Shown here piece by piece: positions 1 to 7,902 of a stretch of 20,875 nucleotides of DNA. The notes beneath the pieces are model-generated. The model was not told the DNA's origin and did not search any database. It was given only the letters and a program-made list of their open reading frames with translations. The DNA is taken from positions 1 to 20,875 of the forward strand of contig CANKWG010000012.1 of the NCBI GenBank assembly GCA_947487325.1. Direction: 5' to 3'. How positions within the stretch are numbered: the stretch's first letter is position 1; the number at the start of each line of letters is the position of its first letter. The translations under genes and the position numbers were made by a program. The DNA comes from Oxalobacteraceae bacterium. GTDB lineage: Bacteria; Pseudomonadota; Gammaproteobacteria; Burkholderiales; Burkholderiaceae_D.

Positions 1-173
1 GGCAGACGCCCTCGGGTCTGGTCTTCATTGCGACTCAGCTGGCGCTGGATGTGTCATCGACCAAGATACGTGAGGCTATTGCAGGGTCGGAAGTGTCCGG
101 AGAACGCGCCGACCTGCTTCCGGTGCCAGTGCTAGACTATATTCAACAACATCACCTTTACCAGACTCATTAA
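1..173 (+). CDS. nadD: nicotinate-nucleotide adenylyltransferase, 3' end (partial)
   Basis: Only the last 56 or so codons are present, read in the frame that starts at base 3. NadD transfers AMP from ATP to nicotinate mononucleotide, a late step of NAD synthesis in the cytoplasm. The visible C-terminus contains the family's second nucleotide-binding signature, DVSSTKIREAI (the SSTxIR motif), and ends with LPVPVLDYIQQHHLYQ, the usual V-x-x-YI-x-x-H-x-LY tail. The TAA stop (171-173) overlaps the ATG of the next gene (TAATG), so translation is probably coupled. The nadD-rsfS pairing is common in Proteobacteria, which supports the call. The start and the first nucleotide-binding motif lie outside the window. 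Confidence 0.9.
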   Translation, partial: QTPSGLVFIATQLALDVSSTKIREAIAGSEVSGERADLLPVPVLDYIQQHHLYQTH

Positions 174-916
174 TGGATATCAAAAAATTGCAGGGCATCG
201 TTGTCAACGCACTTGAGGACGTGAAGGCGCAAGACATCCGCATCTTCGACACCAGCCACCTAACCAGCATGTTTGACCGCATCGCGATCGCTTCCGGTAC
301 CTCGAACCGGCAAACGAAAGCGCTGGCTTCTTCCGTGCGTGACTCCGTCAAGGCCGCTGGCGGAGAGATTCTCAGCATGGAAGGTGAAGGTACCGGCGAA
401 TGGGTACTGGTCGATCTGGGCGACATGGTCGTCCACATCATGCAGCCCGCTATCCGCGCTTACTACCGTCTCGAAGAATTGTGGGGCGAGAAAGAAATCA
501 AGCTCGGCGCGGCGACGCGCTCGGCAACCGGTGCGAAAACAACGCTGGTCAAGGCTTCGTCGCATATCACCAAGACCGCCGTGAAAAAAACGGCACGCAC
601 CAAAGCCAGCGATATCAAGGCCAGCGACACGAAAGCCCCGGCGAAAAAAGCGGTGGCGGAAAAAACAGCGGTAACAAAAACTGCTGCTACCAAAACTTCG
701 GCCAGAACTCCTGCCAAAACCCCGGCAAAGAAAGCAGTCGCCAAAAAAACCGTGGCCAAGAAAGCGATAATTAAAAAAGTCATCGCGAAAAAAACCACGC
801 CGAAAAAATCGGCCACCCAAAAAGCACCTGCCAGAAAAACGGGATCCACTGGTGGAAAAACTTCGGCCAGTCGATCCGGCGCCGGTCGCCGCACAACGAC
901 CAAGTCAGGCGGTTAA
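173..916 (+). CDS. rsfS: ribosome silencing factor RsfS with a long lysine-rich C-terminal tail
   Basis: RsfS (the Iojap/DUF143 family) binds ribosomal protein uL14 on the 50S subunit and blocks subunit joining in starved cells. Residues 1-110 are a complete RsfS domain, recognisable from IFDTSHLTSMFDRIAIASGTSNRQ, GEGTGEWVLVDLGDMVVHIM and YYRLEELWG. Family members are usually about 105-130 residues, but this one has 247. Residues 111-247 form a low-complexity tail of KKA, AKKT and TKT units with about 30 Lys and 7 Arg against 3 acidic residues, like the tails of histone H1-like or AlgP-type proteins. The tail is probably disordered and may bind RNA or DNA (inference). The start overlaps the nadD stop and rlmH follows after 9 bases. 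The long reverse-strand reading frames here are artefacts of the repetitive codons. Confidence 0.93.
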   Translation: MDIKKLQGIVVNALEDVKAQDIRIFDTSHLTSMFDRIAIASGTSNRQTKALASSVRDSVKAAGGEILSMEGEGTGEWVLVDLGDMVVHIMQPAIRAYYRLEELWGEKEIKLGAATRSATGAKTTLVKASSHITKTAVKKTARTKASDIKASDTKAPAKKAVAEKTAVTKTAATKTSARTPAKTPAKKAVAKKTVAKKAIIKKVIAKKTTPKKSATQKAPARKTGSTGGKTSASRSGAGRRTTTKSGG

Positions 917-925
917 CTCCAGCCC

Positions 926-1402
926 ATGCAACTCATCGTTGCAGCCGTCGGCCACAAAATGCCTGCATGGATTGAGGCAGGCTTTCAAGAGTATGCGAAA
1001 CGCATGCCCCCAGAATGCCGGTTGGTGCTGAAAGAAATCAAGCCTGTTGAGCGCTCATCGAGTCGTAGCGCGGAGACCGTGATGGGACAGGAGCGACAGC
1101 GCATCGAGGCAGTGCTACCCAAAGGGGGCCATGTGATCGCTTTGGATGAGCACGGCAAGGACCTGACTACGCTGCAGTTATCGCAACATCTGACGTTGTG
1201 GCAACAGCAAGGCGGGGATGTTACATTCGTCATCGGCGGCGCAGACGGTCTGGATGCAGATTTCAAGAAAGATGCCGATATGCTGTTGCGCGTATCCAGC
1301 TTGACCCTGCCGCATGGGATGGTCAGGGTGCTGCTGGCAGAACAGCTCTACCGCGCCTGGACGATTACTAAAAATCATCCTTATCACCGCACATCAATCT
1401 AA
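926..1402 (+). CDS. rlmH: 23S rRNA (pseudouridine1915-N3)-methyltransferase RlmH
   Basis: RlmH is a small SPOUT-class enzyme that methylates N3 of pseudouridine 1915 in helix 69 of 23S rRNA, acting late on 70S ribosomes. At 158 residues it has the expected length (about 155-160). The SAM-binding trefoil knot is visible as FVIGGADGLD (residues 101-110) and LTLPHGMVRVLLAEQLYRA (127-144). The protein ends in the conserved HPYHR (151-155), whose His and Arg lie in the active site. It sits 9 bases after rsfS in the same operon, so two genes acting on the 50S subunit are expressed together. No strong ribosome binding site is seen before the ATG, which fits translational coupling to rsfS. Confidence 0.96.
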   Translation: MQLIVAAVGHKMPAWIEAGFQEYAKRMPPECRLVLKEIKPVERSSSRSAETVMGQERQRIEAVLPKGGHVIALDEHGKDLTTLQLSQHLTLWQQQGGDVTFVIGGADGLDADFKKDADMLLRVSSLTLPHGMVRVLLAEQLYRAWTITKNHPYHRTSI

Positions 1403-1456
1403 CAACTCTGACAGCCTTGATTCATTGGCTCTGATCGTTAGTACGGGAAGCATGGA

Positions 1457-2077
1457 ATGACATTGGCAGATCAAACAATTTATCTAGCTTCCAAAAGTCC
1501 CCGCCGGCGTGAATTACTGCAGCAGGTAGGTATTGCTTTTGAGGTGCTTGAACTGAAAGAAGAACCGGGCAGTCACGGCGCGGTATCAGAGATACCGCAT
1601 GAAAGCGAAGTGCCAGAAATTTATGTCGCACGTGTCGCTCGCGAGAAAGCAGACAGTGGCTGGGCCGCTGTGTTGTGGCGTCAATTGCCAAAGCGTCCGG
1701 TGCTGGCCGCCGACACTACGGTCACGATTGATGGAAAAATACTGGGCAAACCCGCAGATCACGCAGAGGCCATGAGCATGCTGCGCTTGCTGTCGGGACG
1801 TACGCATCAGGTGTTGACTGCCATGGCTATTCGCTTTGAAGATCAGTTTAATGAAGTACTGCATCGCTCGGAGGTCAGGTTTGCAGAACTGAGCGAAGCC
1901 ACGCTGCGGGCCTATTGTGACTCTTCAGAACCTTATGACAAAGCAGGCAGCTATGGCATACAAGGTCATGCGGCCAAGTTCATCGAGCATATTAGTGGTA
2001 GCCATTCGGGCATCATGGGTCTGCCTTTGTTCGAAACCACACGATTGTTACAGCGAGCAGGTATAAAAACACTATGA
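1457..2077 (+). CDS. maf: Maf-family nucleoside triphosphate pyrophosphatase (YhdE-like)
   Basis: Maf proteins hydrolyse non-canonical or excess nucleoside triphosphates to the monophosphate and pyrophosphate; the YhdE branch prefers dTTP and UTP. The family signature SKSPRRREL lies at residues 12-20, followed by AADTTVTIDGKILGKPAD (84-101), SGRTHQVLTA (113-122) and EPYDKAGSYGIQG (158-170). The length of 206 residues is normal. A GGGAAG Shine-Dalgarno sequence lies just upstream of the ATG. The gene starts 54 bases after rlmH, and its TGA overlaps the rng ATG (ATGA), so the two are coupled. I assign the YhdE branch from overall resemblance; the m7GTP-preferring YceF branch is the main alternative. 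Confidence 0.93.
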   Translation: MTLADQTIYLASKSPRRRELLQQVGIAFEVLELKEEPGSHGAVSEIPHESEVPEIYVARVAREKADSGWAAVLWRQLPKRPVLAADTTVTIDGKILGKPADHAEAMSMLRLLSGRTHQVLTAMAIRFEDQFNEVLHRSEVRFAELSEATLRAYCDSSEPYDKAGSYGIQGHAAKFIEHISGSHSGIMGLPLFETTRLLQRAGIKTL

Positions 2078-3546
2078 CAGAAGATCTGCTAGTCAATATC
2101 ACGCCCCAAGAGACGCGCGTCGCGCTAATGCAGCATGGCGCCGTGCAGGAATTGCACATTGAGCGTACGGCATCGCGTGGCCGAACCGGGAATATCTATC
2201 TGGGCAAGGTGGCGCGTGTGCTGCCGGGTATGCAATCGGCATTCATCGATATTGGTCTTGAGCGCGCAGCGTTTCTACATGTGGCGGATATCTGGGAAGC
2301 GCGAGTGCAAAGCGGTGTGGGCAATGCAGCTAGCGCACCGACGCCTATTGAAAAACTACTGTTCGATGGCCAATCGCTTCTCGTGCAAGTGATTAAAGAT
2401 CCCATCAGTACCAAAGGTGCTCGACTCTCAACGCAAATATCGATCGCAGGTCGCATGCTGGTGTACCTGCCGCAAGATCCACACATTGGCGTCTCGCAGC
2501 GCATCGGCGACGAGACCGAGCGTGAAGCGCTTCGCGAGAAAGTACAAGGCCTTTTACCCGCCGAAGAAAAAGGCGGCTTCATCATCAGGACGATGGCCGA
2601 AGGCGCGAGTGATGCCGACCTGAGCAGTGATATCGCTTACCTTCGCAAGACCTGGGAACATCTGATTGAACAATCACGAAAGGTGCCGCCACCGTCATTG
2701 CTGTATCAAGATCTCAGCTTGTCGCAACGCGTACTGAGAGATTTTGTGGGCGAAGAAACTACGTCGATACAAATTGATTCGCGTGAAAATTTTCTCAAAC
2801 TCAGCGAATTTGCAGAAAGCTACACGCCTTCCGTCATGCCCAAGCTGATGCATTACACGGGCGAGCGCCCCTTGTTTGATTTGCATGGCATTGAAGTGGA
2901 AATAGAAAAGGCACTCGGCAAACGTGTTGATCTGAAATCGGGTGGGTACCTGATTATCGAGCAGACCGAGGCCATGACAACGATCGACGTCAATACCGGC
3001 AGCTATGTCACCGGTCGGAATTTTGACGATACGATTTTCAAAACCAATCTGGAAGCAGCACACGCGATCGCAAGACAACTGCGTCTGCGCAATCTCGGAG
3101 GCATCATCATCCTCGACTTTATTGATATGGAGAATATCGAGCATCGTTCTGCTGTACTAGTCGAGTTGCACAAAGCACTCGCGCGCGATCGCACCAAGGT
3201 GACGGTATCAGAGTTTTCTGCGTTGGGTCTTGTTGAAATGACCCGAAAGCGTACACGCGAATCACTCGCACATATTCTTTGCGAAACTTGCCCGGCCTGT
3301 CAGGGTAAAGGACAAGTCAAAACTGCACGTACCATCGCTTACGAAATTCTGCGCGAACTGCTGCGCGAGGCAAAACAATTCAATCCACGCGAATTCAGAA
3401 TTCTAGCCTCACAACTAGTGATTGATTTATTCCTAGAAGAAGAGTCTCAGCATCTGACCATGCTGGGAGACTTTATCGGCAAGCCGATTTCGCTTCACGT
3501 TGAGAATGGATTTCATCAGGAACAGTACGATATTATTTTGATGTGA
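2074..3546 (+). CDS. rng: ribonuclease G
   Basis: RNase G is an endoribonuclease of the RNase E/G family that matures the 5' end of 16S rRNA and cleaves AU-rich single-stranded RNA. The S1-like RNA-binding domain spans about residues 37-128 (GNIYLGKVARVLPGMQSAFIDIG). The DNase I-like catalytic domain carries TTIDVNTGSY with the metal-binding Asp305 and ILDFIDM with Asp348, matching the two essential aspartates of RNase E. The zinc-link is CPAC (406-409), with an extra Cys at 403. At 490 residues it has RNase G length and lacks the long C-terminal scaffold of RNase E. It overlaps maf by 4 bases and closes the housekeeping operon. Confidence 0.96.
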   Translation: MTEDLLVNITPQETRVALMQHGAVQELHIERTASRGRTGNIYLGKVARVLPGMQSAFIDIGLERAAFLHVADIWEARVQSGVGNAASAPTPIEKLLFDGQSLLVQVIKDPISTKGARLSTQISIAGRMLVYLPQDPHIGVSQRIGDETEREALREKVQGLLPAEEKGGFIIRTMAEGASDADLSSDIAYLRKTWEHLIEQSRKVPPPSLLYQDLSLSQRVLRDFVGEETTSIQIDSRENFLKLSEFAESYTPSVMPKLMHYTGERPLFDLHGIEVEIEKALGKRVDLKSGGYLIIEQTEAMTTIDVNTGSYVTGRNFDDTIFKTNLEAAHAIARQLRLRNLGGIIILDFIDMENIEHRSAVLVELHKALARDRTKVTVSEFSALGLVEMTRKRTRESLAHILCETCPACQGKGQVKTARTIAYEILRELLREAKQFNPREFRILASQLVIDLFLEEESQHLTMLGDFIGKPISLHVENGFHQEQYDIILM

Positions 3547-3585
3547 TGATGTTTTTTTATGGCAGCCTTACTTACAGACTGATTT

Positions 3586-3597
3586 ATCCGGCCGGAT
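3586..3597. repeat. 12-bp perfect palindrome in the rng-glycosyltransferase spacer
   Basis: ATCCGGCCGGAT reads the same on both strands. It lies in the 81-base gap between rng and the GT4 gene. No T-run follows, so it is not a standard Rho-independent terminator; it could be a weak operator or chance. Confidence 0.3.
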
Positions 3598-3627
3598 CAC
3601 AGGATGGAATCTGATTAAACAATAAAA

Positions 3628-4698
3628 ATGAATCCAGAAGTCATCATCACAAATATGAAGAAGCGCTACTCCGGCGTTTCTGGAACGGTCAACGCCCTGC
3701 TGCCGGTACAAGCAAAGACCTTGAGTATCGGGTTCGTAGGTACCGATCTACCTGGTGCACAGCTTGCGAAGCGCAGTCATCCCGATACCTTTTTTTATCT
3801 CAGTGTTTGGCAAGCGATCTGGGTTAGCCGCAAGCTGCTACCGAATGGTCAGCCGCGTATCTGGCATGTACGTCGCGATCCTGAAATGATGCTCACCATT
3901 TTCTTGCGTGATGTATTGCGCTTTCCTATCAAAATCGTCTTTACTTCGGCTGCCAAACACCGACATTCGTGGTTTCCGCGCTGGCTGATCAGCAAGATGG
4001 ATGGCGTGATTTCGACAACACCTGAAGCGGCAAGTTTTGTACCGAACACAACACGGGTCGTACCGCACGGCATCAGCCTTGAACGCTTCTCGCCGCCGGA
4101 AGATAAACTGACAATCTGGGGCCGTACCGGCTTGCCGGGTAAATATGGCATCGGCACCTTTGGAAGGGTAAGGCCTGACAAGGGGATGGATATTTTTGTC
4201 GATGCCATGATCCAACTTCTACCAGAATTCCCTGACTACACAGCGGTGATTGCCGGGTTGTGTACGCCGCAATACGCTGGCTTTCAAAAGCAATTAGAGC
4301 AAAAAATCGCTGCTGCAGGCCTATCGCAGCGAATCATCTTTCTAGGTGTGATTGACGCCGACACGGTCGCTGACTGGTATCAAAATGTGCTGATTACCGT
4401 GGCTTGCCCTCGCTATGAACCCTTTGGACTGACGCCACTCGAGGGGATGGCATGTGGTTGCGCAGTTGTCGCGAGCGATACGGGAGCGTTCAGAACTATT
4501 GTCGATGAGGGCAAGACGGGGTACGTGGTGCCGACCGACGATGTCGATAAATTGACGAAGGCAATCAGGCAATTAATGGATGCGCCATCGGCGATAGCGA
4601 TGGGAAAGCAAGGACGAGAAAGAGTAGCAACCCAGTTCACTGTCGATAACGAAGCGAGTGGCATTGCGACGGTATATGCTTCAATCTGGCAGGCCTGA
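3628..4698 (+). CDS. GT4-family glycosyltransferase, LpcC-like LPS core transferase
   Basis: This is a retaining GT-B glycosyltransferase of family GT4, 356 residues long, that transfers a sugar from a nucleotide-sugar donor to a growing glycan at the inner membrane. The C-terminal donor-binding half has RVVPHGISLERF (133-144), GTFGRVRPDKGMDIFVDA (176-193) and the EX7E motif EPFGLTPLE with Glu264 and Glu272, followed by GCAVVASDTGAFRTIVDEGKTG. The N-terminal half (HVRRDPEMM, IVFTSAAKHRHS, KMDGVISTT) resembles the LpcC mannosyltransferases of the Rhizobium LPS core. That likeness is from memory, so the sugar is uncertain. The second in-frame ATG at 3655 would remove the conserved VIITN start, so I keep 3628. 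It ends 14 bases from the opposing GT25 stop. Confidence 0.85.
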   Translation: MNPEVIITNMKKRYSGVSGTVNALLPVQAKTLSIGFVGTDLPGAQLAKRSHPDTFFYLSVWQAIWVSRKLLPNGQPRIWHVRRDPEMMLTIFLRDVLRFPIKIVFTSAAKHRHSWFPRWLISKMDGVISTTPEAASFVPNTTRVVPHGISLERFSPPEDKLTIWGRTGLPGKYGIGTFGRVRPDKGMDIFVDAMIQLLPEFPDYTAVIAGLCTPQYAGFQKQLEQKIAAAGLSQRIIFLGVIDADTVADWYQNVLITVACPRYEPFGLTPLEGMACGCAVVASDTGAFRTIVDEGKTGYVVPTDDVDKLTKAIRQLMDAPSAIAMGKQGRERVATQFTVDNEASGIATVYASIWQA

Positions 4699-4703
4699 GA
4701 ACT

Positions 4704-4720
4704 AGCTCTCGGCTAGAGCT
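4704..4720. terminator. weak hairpin between convergent glycosyltransferase genes
   Basis: AGCTCT and AGAGCT can pair around a 5-base loop in the space between the two stop codons (4698 and 4713). No T-run follows on either side, so a role as a bidirectional terminator is only suggested by position. Confidence 0.25.
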
Positions 4721-5510
4721 TCATCCAGGCTTGAAATGCCTGCCCGAGGCCTGAAGCAAATACTCGAATGGCAACGTAGGATCGATTCAACAAGGTTGGC
4801 AGTCGAAAAAAAATCGATGGTTTTTTACCTGATTCTATGTTGATGGTTGATTGGTGCGCCTGCGCCGCCAGATTCACTGGCATTGGTGTCACACTGCGGA
4901 GTCGCAATCCGTGTTTCCATGACTCGTACAACGAGTGATCAATGCACGCTCGCATGACTTCAAGATAACTGACCAATGTTTCTGCAGCTTGTCTAGACAA
5001 AAAGTACGCCGCGGCAGAGGATATATGCGCGATGTGCACATTCATAGCGAATTCTTTCGCTCGCCGCACCACTAGCGGGCCACCTCGATGAAAATGAAAC
5101 AGCGATACGATGTCCCATTCGTGCGAAAAAGTCAGAAGGTCCTCAAGTACTGTAGATAACTGCACCTGTGGGAGAACATCATCCTCGCAAACGACTCCAA
5201 ACTCTCTATCACTGGCAAGAAAAGCACGAAGCGCCTTGAGATGACTAAAATAACATCCAATTTCCCCAGGTCGAATGGTGGCTCTACCATGAGTACGCTG
5301 AAATATTTTTCGATCAATAGGGTAGGCAGAAAGGTCTTCTTTGTTGGCATCAATCGCCACAATACGTTCAAATGGGAGGCCAACTGCATTGAAGTGTTTC
5401 TCAGCTGAGAGGAGTCGGTCAGTTGATCGATCAAGATTGATCAGATAAATCCCGCAGCGACTCAGAAGCATCTCTTTATCGACATCTACGCCCGAGGTAG
5501 GGCTATTCAA
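4713..5510 (-). CDS. GT25-family LPS glycosyltransferase (TTG start)
   Basis: GT25 enzymes (the LgtB/LpsA/Lex-1 family) usually add galactose or a related sugar to the LPS outer core. Three family signatures are visible: IYLINLDRSTDR (21-32), GEIGCYFSHLKAL (82-94) and the metal-binding CEDD (108-111), plus HISSAAAYFLSRQAAE further on. The length of 265 residues is normal. The listed start is TTG, overlapping the TGA of the upstream ligase gene (TTGA), with AGGGAG 8 bases before it. An ATG at codon 14 (5469-5471) is the alternative; it keeps all motifs but has poor Shine-Dalgarno spacing. The overlap implies an operon with the ligase gene. The acceptor and sugar cannot be read from sequence. 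Confidence 0.88.
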   Translation of the reverse strand: MNSPTSGVDVDKEMLLSRCGIYLINLDRSTDRLLSAEKHFNAVGLPFERIVAIDANKEDLSAYPIDRKIFQRTHGRATIRPGEIGCYFSHLKALRAFLASDREFGVVCEDDVLPQVQLSTVLEDLLTFSHEWDIVSLFHFHRGGPLVVRRAKEFAMNVHIAHISSAAAYFLSRQAAETLVSYLEVMRACIDHSLYESWKHGLRLRSVTPMPVNLAAQAHQSTINIESGKKPSIFFRLPTLLNRSYVAIRVFASGLGQAFQAWMKL

Positions 5511-6754
5511 TTGGCCATCTCCCTAGATCCATCGCCGCTGGCAGATAGCGCCCCAGGTTGCTCAACATCTGATTGTGGTAATTGCGCCCGACTCTCACGG
5601 TAGGCGATGGCGATCATGAGCATCATTGGCACACCAAAGCGCCAGTCTCGAAGCATCGCATTGAACATACTCGACACGACAAGTGCGACCATCACCAGGA
5701 GAAGTGCCGTGCCTTTCGTCGACTTGGTTCGCAAGGATGCAAACACCAAAGCCCCAAAAATCCAGGCCAACAGAATCAGCCCAATCACACCTAGTTCTGA
5801 TCCATACAGCAGATAGTCATTGTGCGGGGTACTCATGAAGGCCGTCTCAAGGCCTTGCGCACGTACCGGATACTCCTGGCGCCAACCGCCAATGCCGAAT
5901 CCCACAATAGGTTTTTCAGCGATCATCGCGCCGGTCACGCGTAAAAACTGCAAACGATTACTTTCGCCTGTTGCGACGCTGCCTTCCTGCAACGCTGTAA
6001 TGGCTACACTCACACCTTGGAGGCGTCGATTTCCATCGCCGTTTGATGCGGCAATGCCCATGATCACGACCGACACGAACGCGGCCATTGCCAGAGAACG
6101 TCGGTTGAATTTCAATCTCCGGAGAATTACCAAGGCAGACAACAGATAGACCATCAATGTTCCGGTGCGAGTAACGGCGAACTGCACGACGACCCATTCT
6201 GTGAATGCATAGGCGGCTAGATACGCCAGCATGGTGCGCCGCTCGCTTGCGTCAAAAGCCTCGTTAAGCATCCAGGCTGCAACAATAGCTAGGAATATGC
6301 CTAGCGATATGGATTTGTTGCCAGCATACTGGTGGTAATAAGAAAATATAGTCCAATCCGGCAGCCAGCCGAGTTTTGCGAAGCAGAAGATGACGCCAGC
6401 ATACAGCGCACCTATAAAGAGGGATAACTTTGCACGGCGGTAAACTGCATCCTCGCAACCCACGGAGAAGAAAAGCAGAAATACAAAAACAAGGTAGTGA
6501 ATGATGCCGTGCCACCGGTACTCATTTCCAGAGGATAGCAAGATCGCCGAGAGGAGGACAGTTGCGATAAGTACGAAGTTCGCGGTATAAACCGGATGGC
6601 GTTTTATTTCGATCCATTTTTCGCGCAAGGCACCAGCGGCGAACCACGCTACGAAATAGAGCACAATAGTGGTGTACATGATGCCAATCGGGAAAAACAA
6701 GGTGATTGGCAAAATGACAAAAAATATTTCGGGAAGTTGCTTTCGCAAAGACAT
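5507..6754 (-). CDS. O-antigen ligase/polymerase family membrane protein (WaaL/Wzy-like)
   Basis: This is a 415-residue inner-membrane protein with roughly ten or more hydrophobic segments. The O-antigen ligase (Wzy_C, PF04932) domain is recognisable from FAVTRTGTLMVYLLSAL (182-198), GFGIGGWRQEYP (265-276) and the periplasmic PHNDYLLYGSELGVIG (300-315), where His301 matches the conserved ligase histidine. Such proteins either ligate undecaprenyl-linked glycan to lipid A-core (WaaL), polymerise O-units (Wzy) or glycosylate proteins, and sequence alone does not separate these. The ATG is preceded by CAGGAAA at good spacing. The gene diverges from the GT2 gene across 62 bases and is the first gene of a two-gene operon with GT25. 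Proximity to msbA and core-type transferases favours a ligase role (inference). Confidence 0.88.
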   Translation of the reverse strand: MSLRKQLPEIFFVILPITLFFPIGIMYTTIVLYFVAWFAAGALREKWIEIKRHPVYTANFVLIATVLLSAILLSSGNEYRWHGIIHYLVFVFLLFFSVGCEDAVYRRAKLSLFIGALYAGVIFCFAKLGWLPDWTIFSYYHQYAGNKSISLGIFLAIVAAWMLNEAFDASERRTMLAYLAAYAFTEWVVVQFAVTRTGTLMVYLLSALVILRRLKFNRRSLAMAAFVSVVIMGIAASNGDGNRRLQGVSVAITALQEGSVATGESNRLQFLRVTGAMIAEKPIVGFGIGGWRQEYPVRAQGLETAFMSTPHNDYLLYGSELGVIGLILLAWIFGALVFASLRTKSTKGTALLLVMVALVVSSMFNAMLRDWRFGVPMMLMIAIAYRESRAQLPQSDVEQPGALSASGDGSREMAN

Positions 6755-6816
6755 ACTTAATTTCCTGATAGGCCTCAGCCCTGAAGTCTACCTCATCCAC
6801 CAATAAAATCTGATAC

Positions 6817-7689
6817 GTGACTGCCCTTCAATTTCAAGAAAATTCACTAGATTCACTGACGGTCATTATCGTCACGTATAACAGCGCCCATTGTATGGAG
6901 GCTATCGCACCATCATTAAAAGGGTTGGCGCATTTAGTCTTTGTGGACAATGCATCCACCGACGACACCGCGGAGAAAATCACGGAATTACTTCCAAATG
7001 CACGACTGTTGTTGAACGATAAAAACAAAGGTTTTGGTGCGGCTAACAATCTCGCGCTTCAGCAAATCACCACCCCATACGCTCTGCTTTTAAATCCAGA
7101 TACGTTACCTGGCTCTGATTTTTTTGGAAAAATGATACAGGCCGCTGAGCAATTTCCAGAAGCCGGAATGGTCGCGCCGCAGCTCTCGGGAAGAAACGAC
7201 GCAGATGAAATCAACTATCGATGGCCCGGCGCTAAATGGGTTTCAAAAGGTCGTGGCGCAGATGGGCCCTGCTGCGTCGGATTTTTATGTGGAGCCGCCA
7301 TACTTCTAAATATGAAGAATATGGCGCCCATTGGTTTTTTTGATGAAGAATTTTTCTTATATTACGAAGATGAAGACCTATCGCAACGTGCCTTCAAGGC
7401 ACGCGCCCCGATGGTAGTAGTACCCAGCATCAGATTAAAACATCTGTCACGCGGCTCAGTGAAAGGTGATACGCCGTTAAAATCTGAATTTCTGCGTGGT
7501 TATCATCACGCTCAATCAAAACTCTTATTCGAAAAAAAACATGGGAAAAATGCTAGTCAGCTAAGATGGAAAACGCTGGGACTGGCTTTGCTGCTACTCC
7601 CGCTTAGGCTTTTAGTCCCACGGCCCAAGTATGTAGCGCGCTTGCTTGGTCGTGTGGTCGGACTCTCTCATGCGAGATCCCTTTATTAA
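6817..7689 (+). CDS. GT2-family glycosyltransferase, WbbL/rhamnosyltransferase-like
   Basis: This is an inverting GT-A glycosyltransferase of family GT2, 290 residues. Motifs in order are VIIVTYNSAH (16-25), VDNASTDDT (43-51), NKGFGAANNLAL (70-81), LLNPDT (91-96; the metal-binding DxD equivalent), GFLCGAAILL (155-164) and FFDEEFFLYYEDEDLSQR with the likely catalytic acidic cluster. This architecture matches dTDP-rhamnose transferases such as WbbL, but the substrate is inferred. The start is GTG at 6817, 15 residues before the first beta strand; a later ATG at 6895 would cut into the TYN motif. The gene diverges from the ligase gene. Its AT-rich codon use differs from the flanking housekeeping genes. 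Confidence 0.87.
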   Translation: MTALQFQENSLDSLTVIIVTYNSAHCMEAIAPSLKGLAHLVFVDNASTDDTAEKITELLPNARLLLNDKNKGFGAANNLALQQITTPYALLLNPDTLPGSDFFGKMIQAAEQFPEAGMVAPQLSGRNDADEINYRWPGAKWVSKGRGADGPCCVGFLCGAAILLNMKNMAPIGFFDEEFFLYYEDEDLSQRAFKARAPMVVVPSIRLKHLSRGSVKGDTPLKSEFLRGYHHAQSKLLFEKKHGKNASQLRWKTLGLALLLLPLRLLVPRPKYVARLLGRVVGLSHARSLY

Positions 7690-7902
7690 CTTCCCAAAAG
7701 GAAGCGCGTACTAAGACGAAAATATAGAATTCTGTCTCAGCATCCTTTTTTCTTTAACGAATTACTGCACGCAATGCAGTTAAAACCAAAAGCAGAATCG
7801 GAATTTTAAAATCAATTTCAGCACTGAACTGTTTTTTCAAAGGTACAATCTAGAAAAAATCAGCAAAAGTCTTTAGGTGATCAACACAGTTTTGATAATT
7901 TT
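7690..7902. other. AT-rich intergenic spacer upstream of the methyltransferase
   Basis: This 213-base gap holds no credible gene. A short hairpin (CTTCC, loop, GGAAG; 7690-7704) directly follows the GT2 stop. A 6-bp inverted repeat ACTGCA/TGCAGT lies at 7764-7780. A -10-like TACAAT lies at 7844-7849 without a convincing -35. Composition is near 35-40% GC by eye, well below the housekeeping genes. Confidence 0.5.

Noticed and set aside
260..903. Two long reverse-strand reading frames within rsfS
   Set aside because: They are rich in Phe/Arg or Val/Ala/Phe runs, the expected antisense reading of lysine and alanine repeats, and have no ribosome binding site or family motif.
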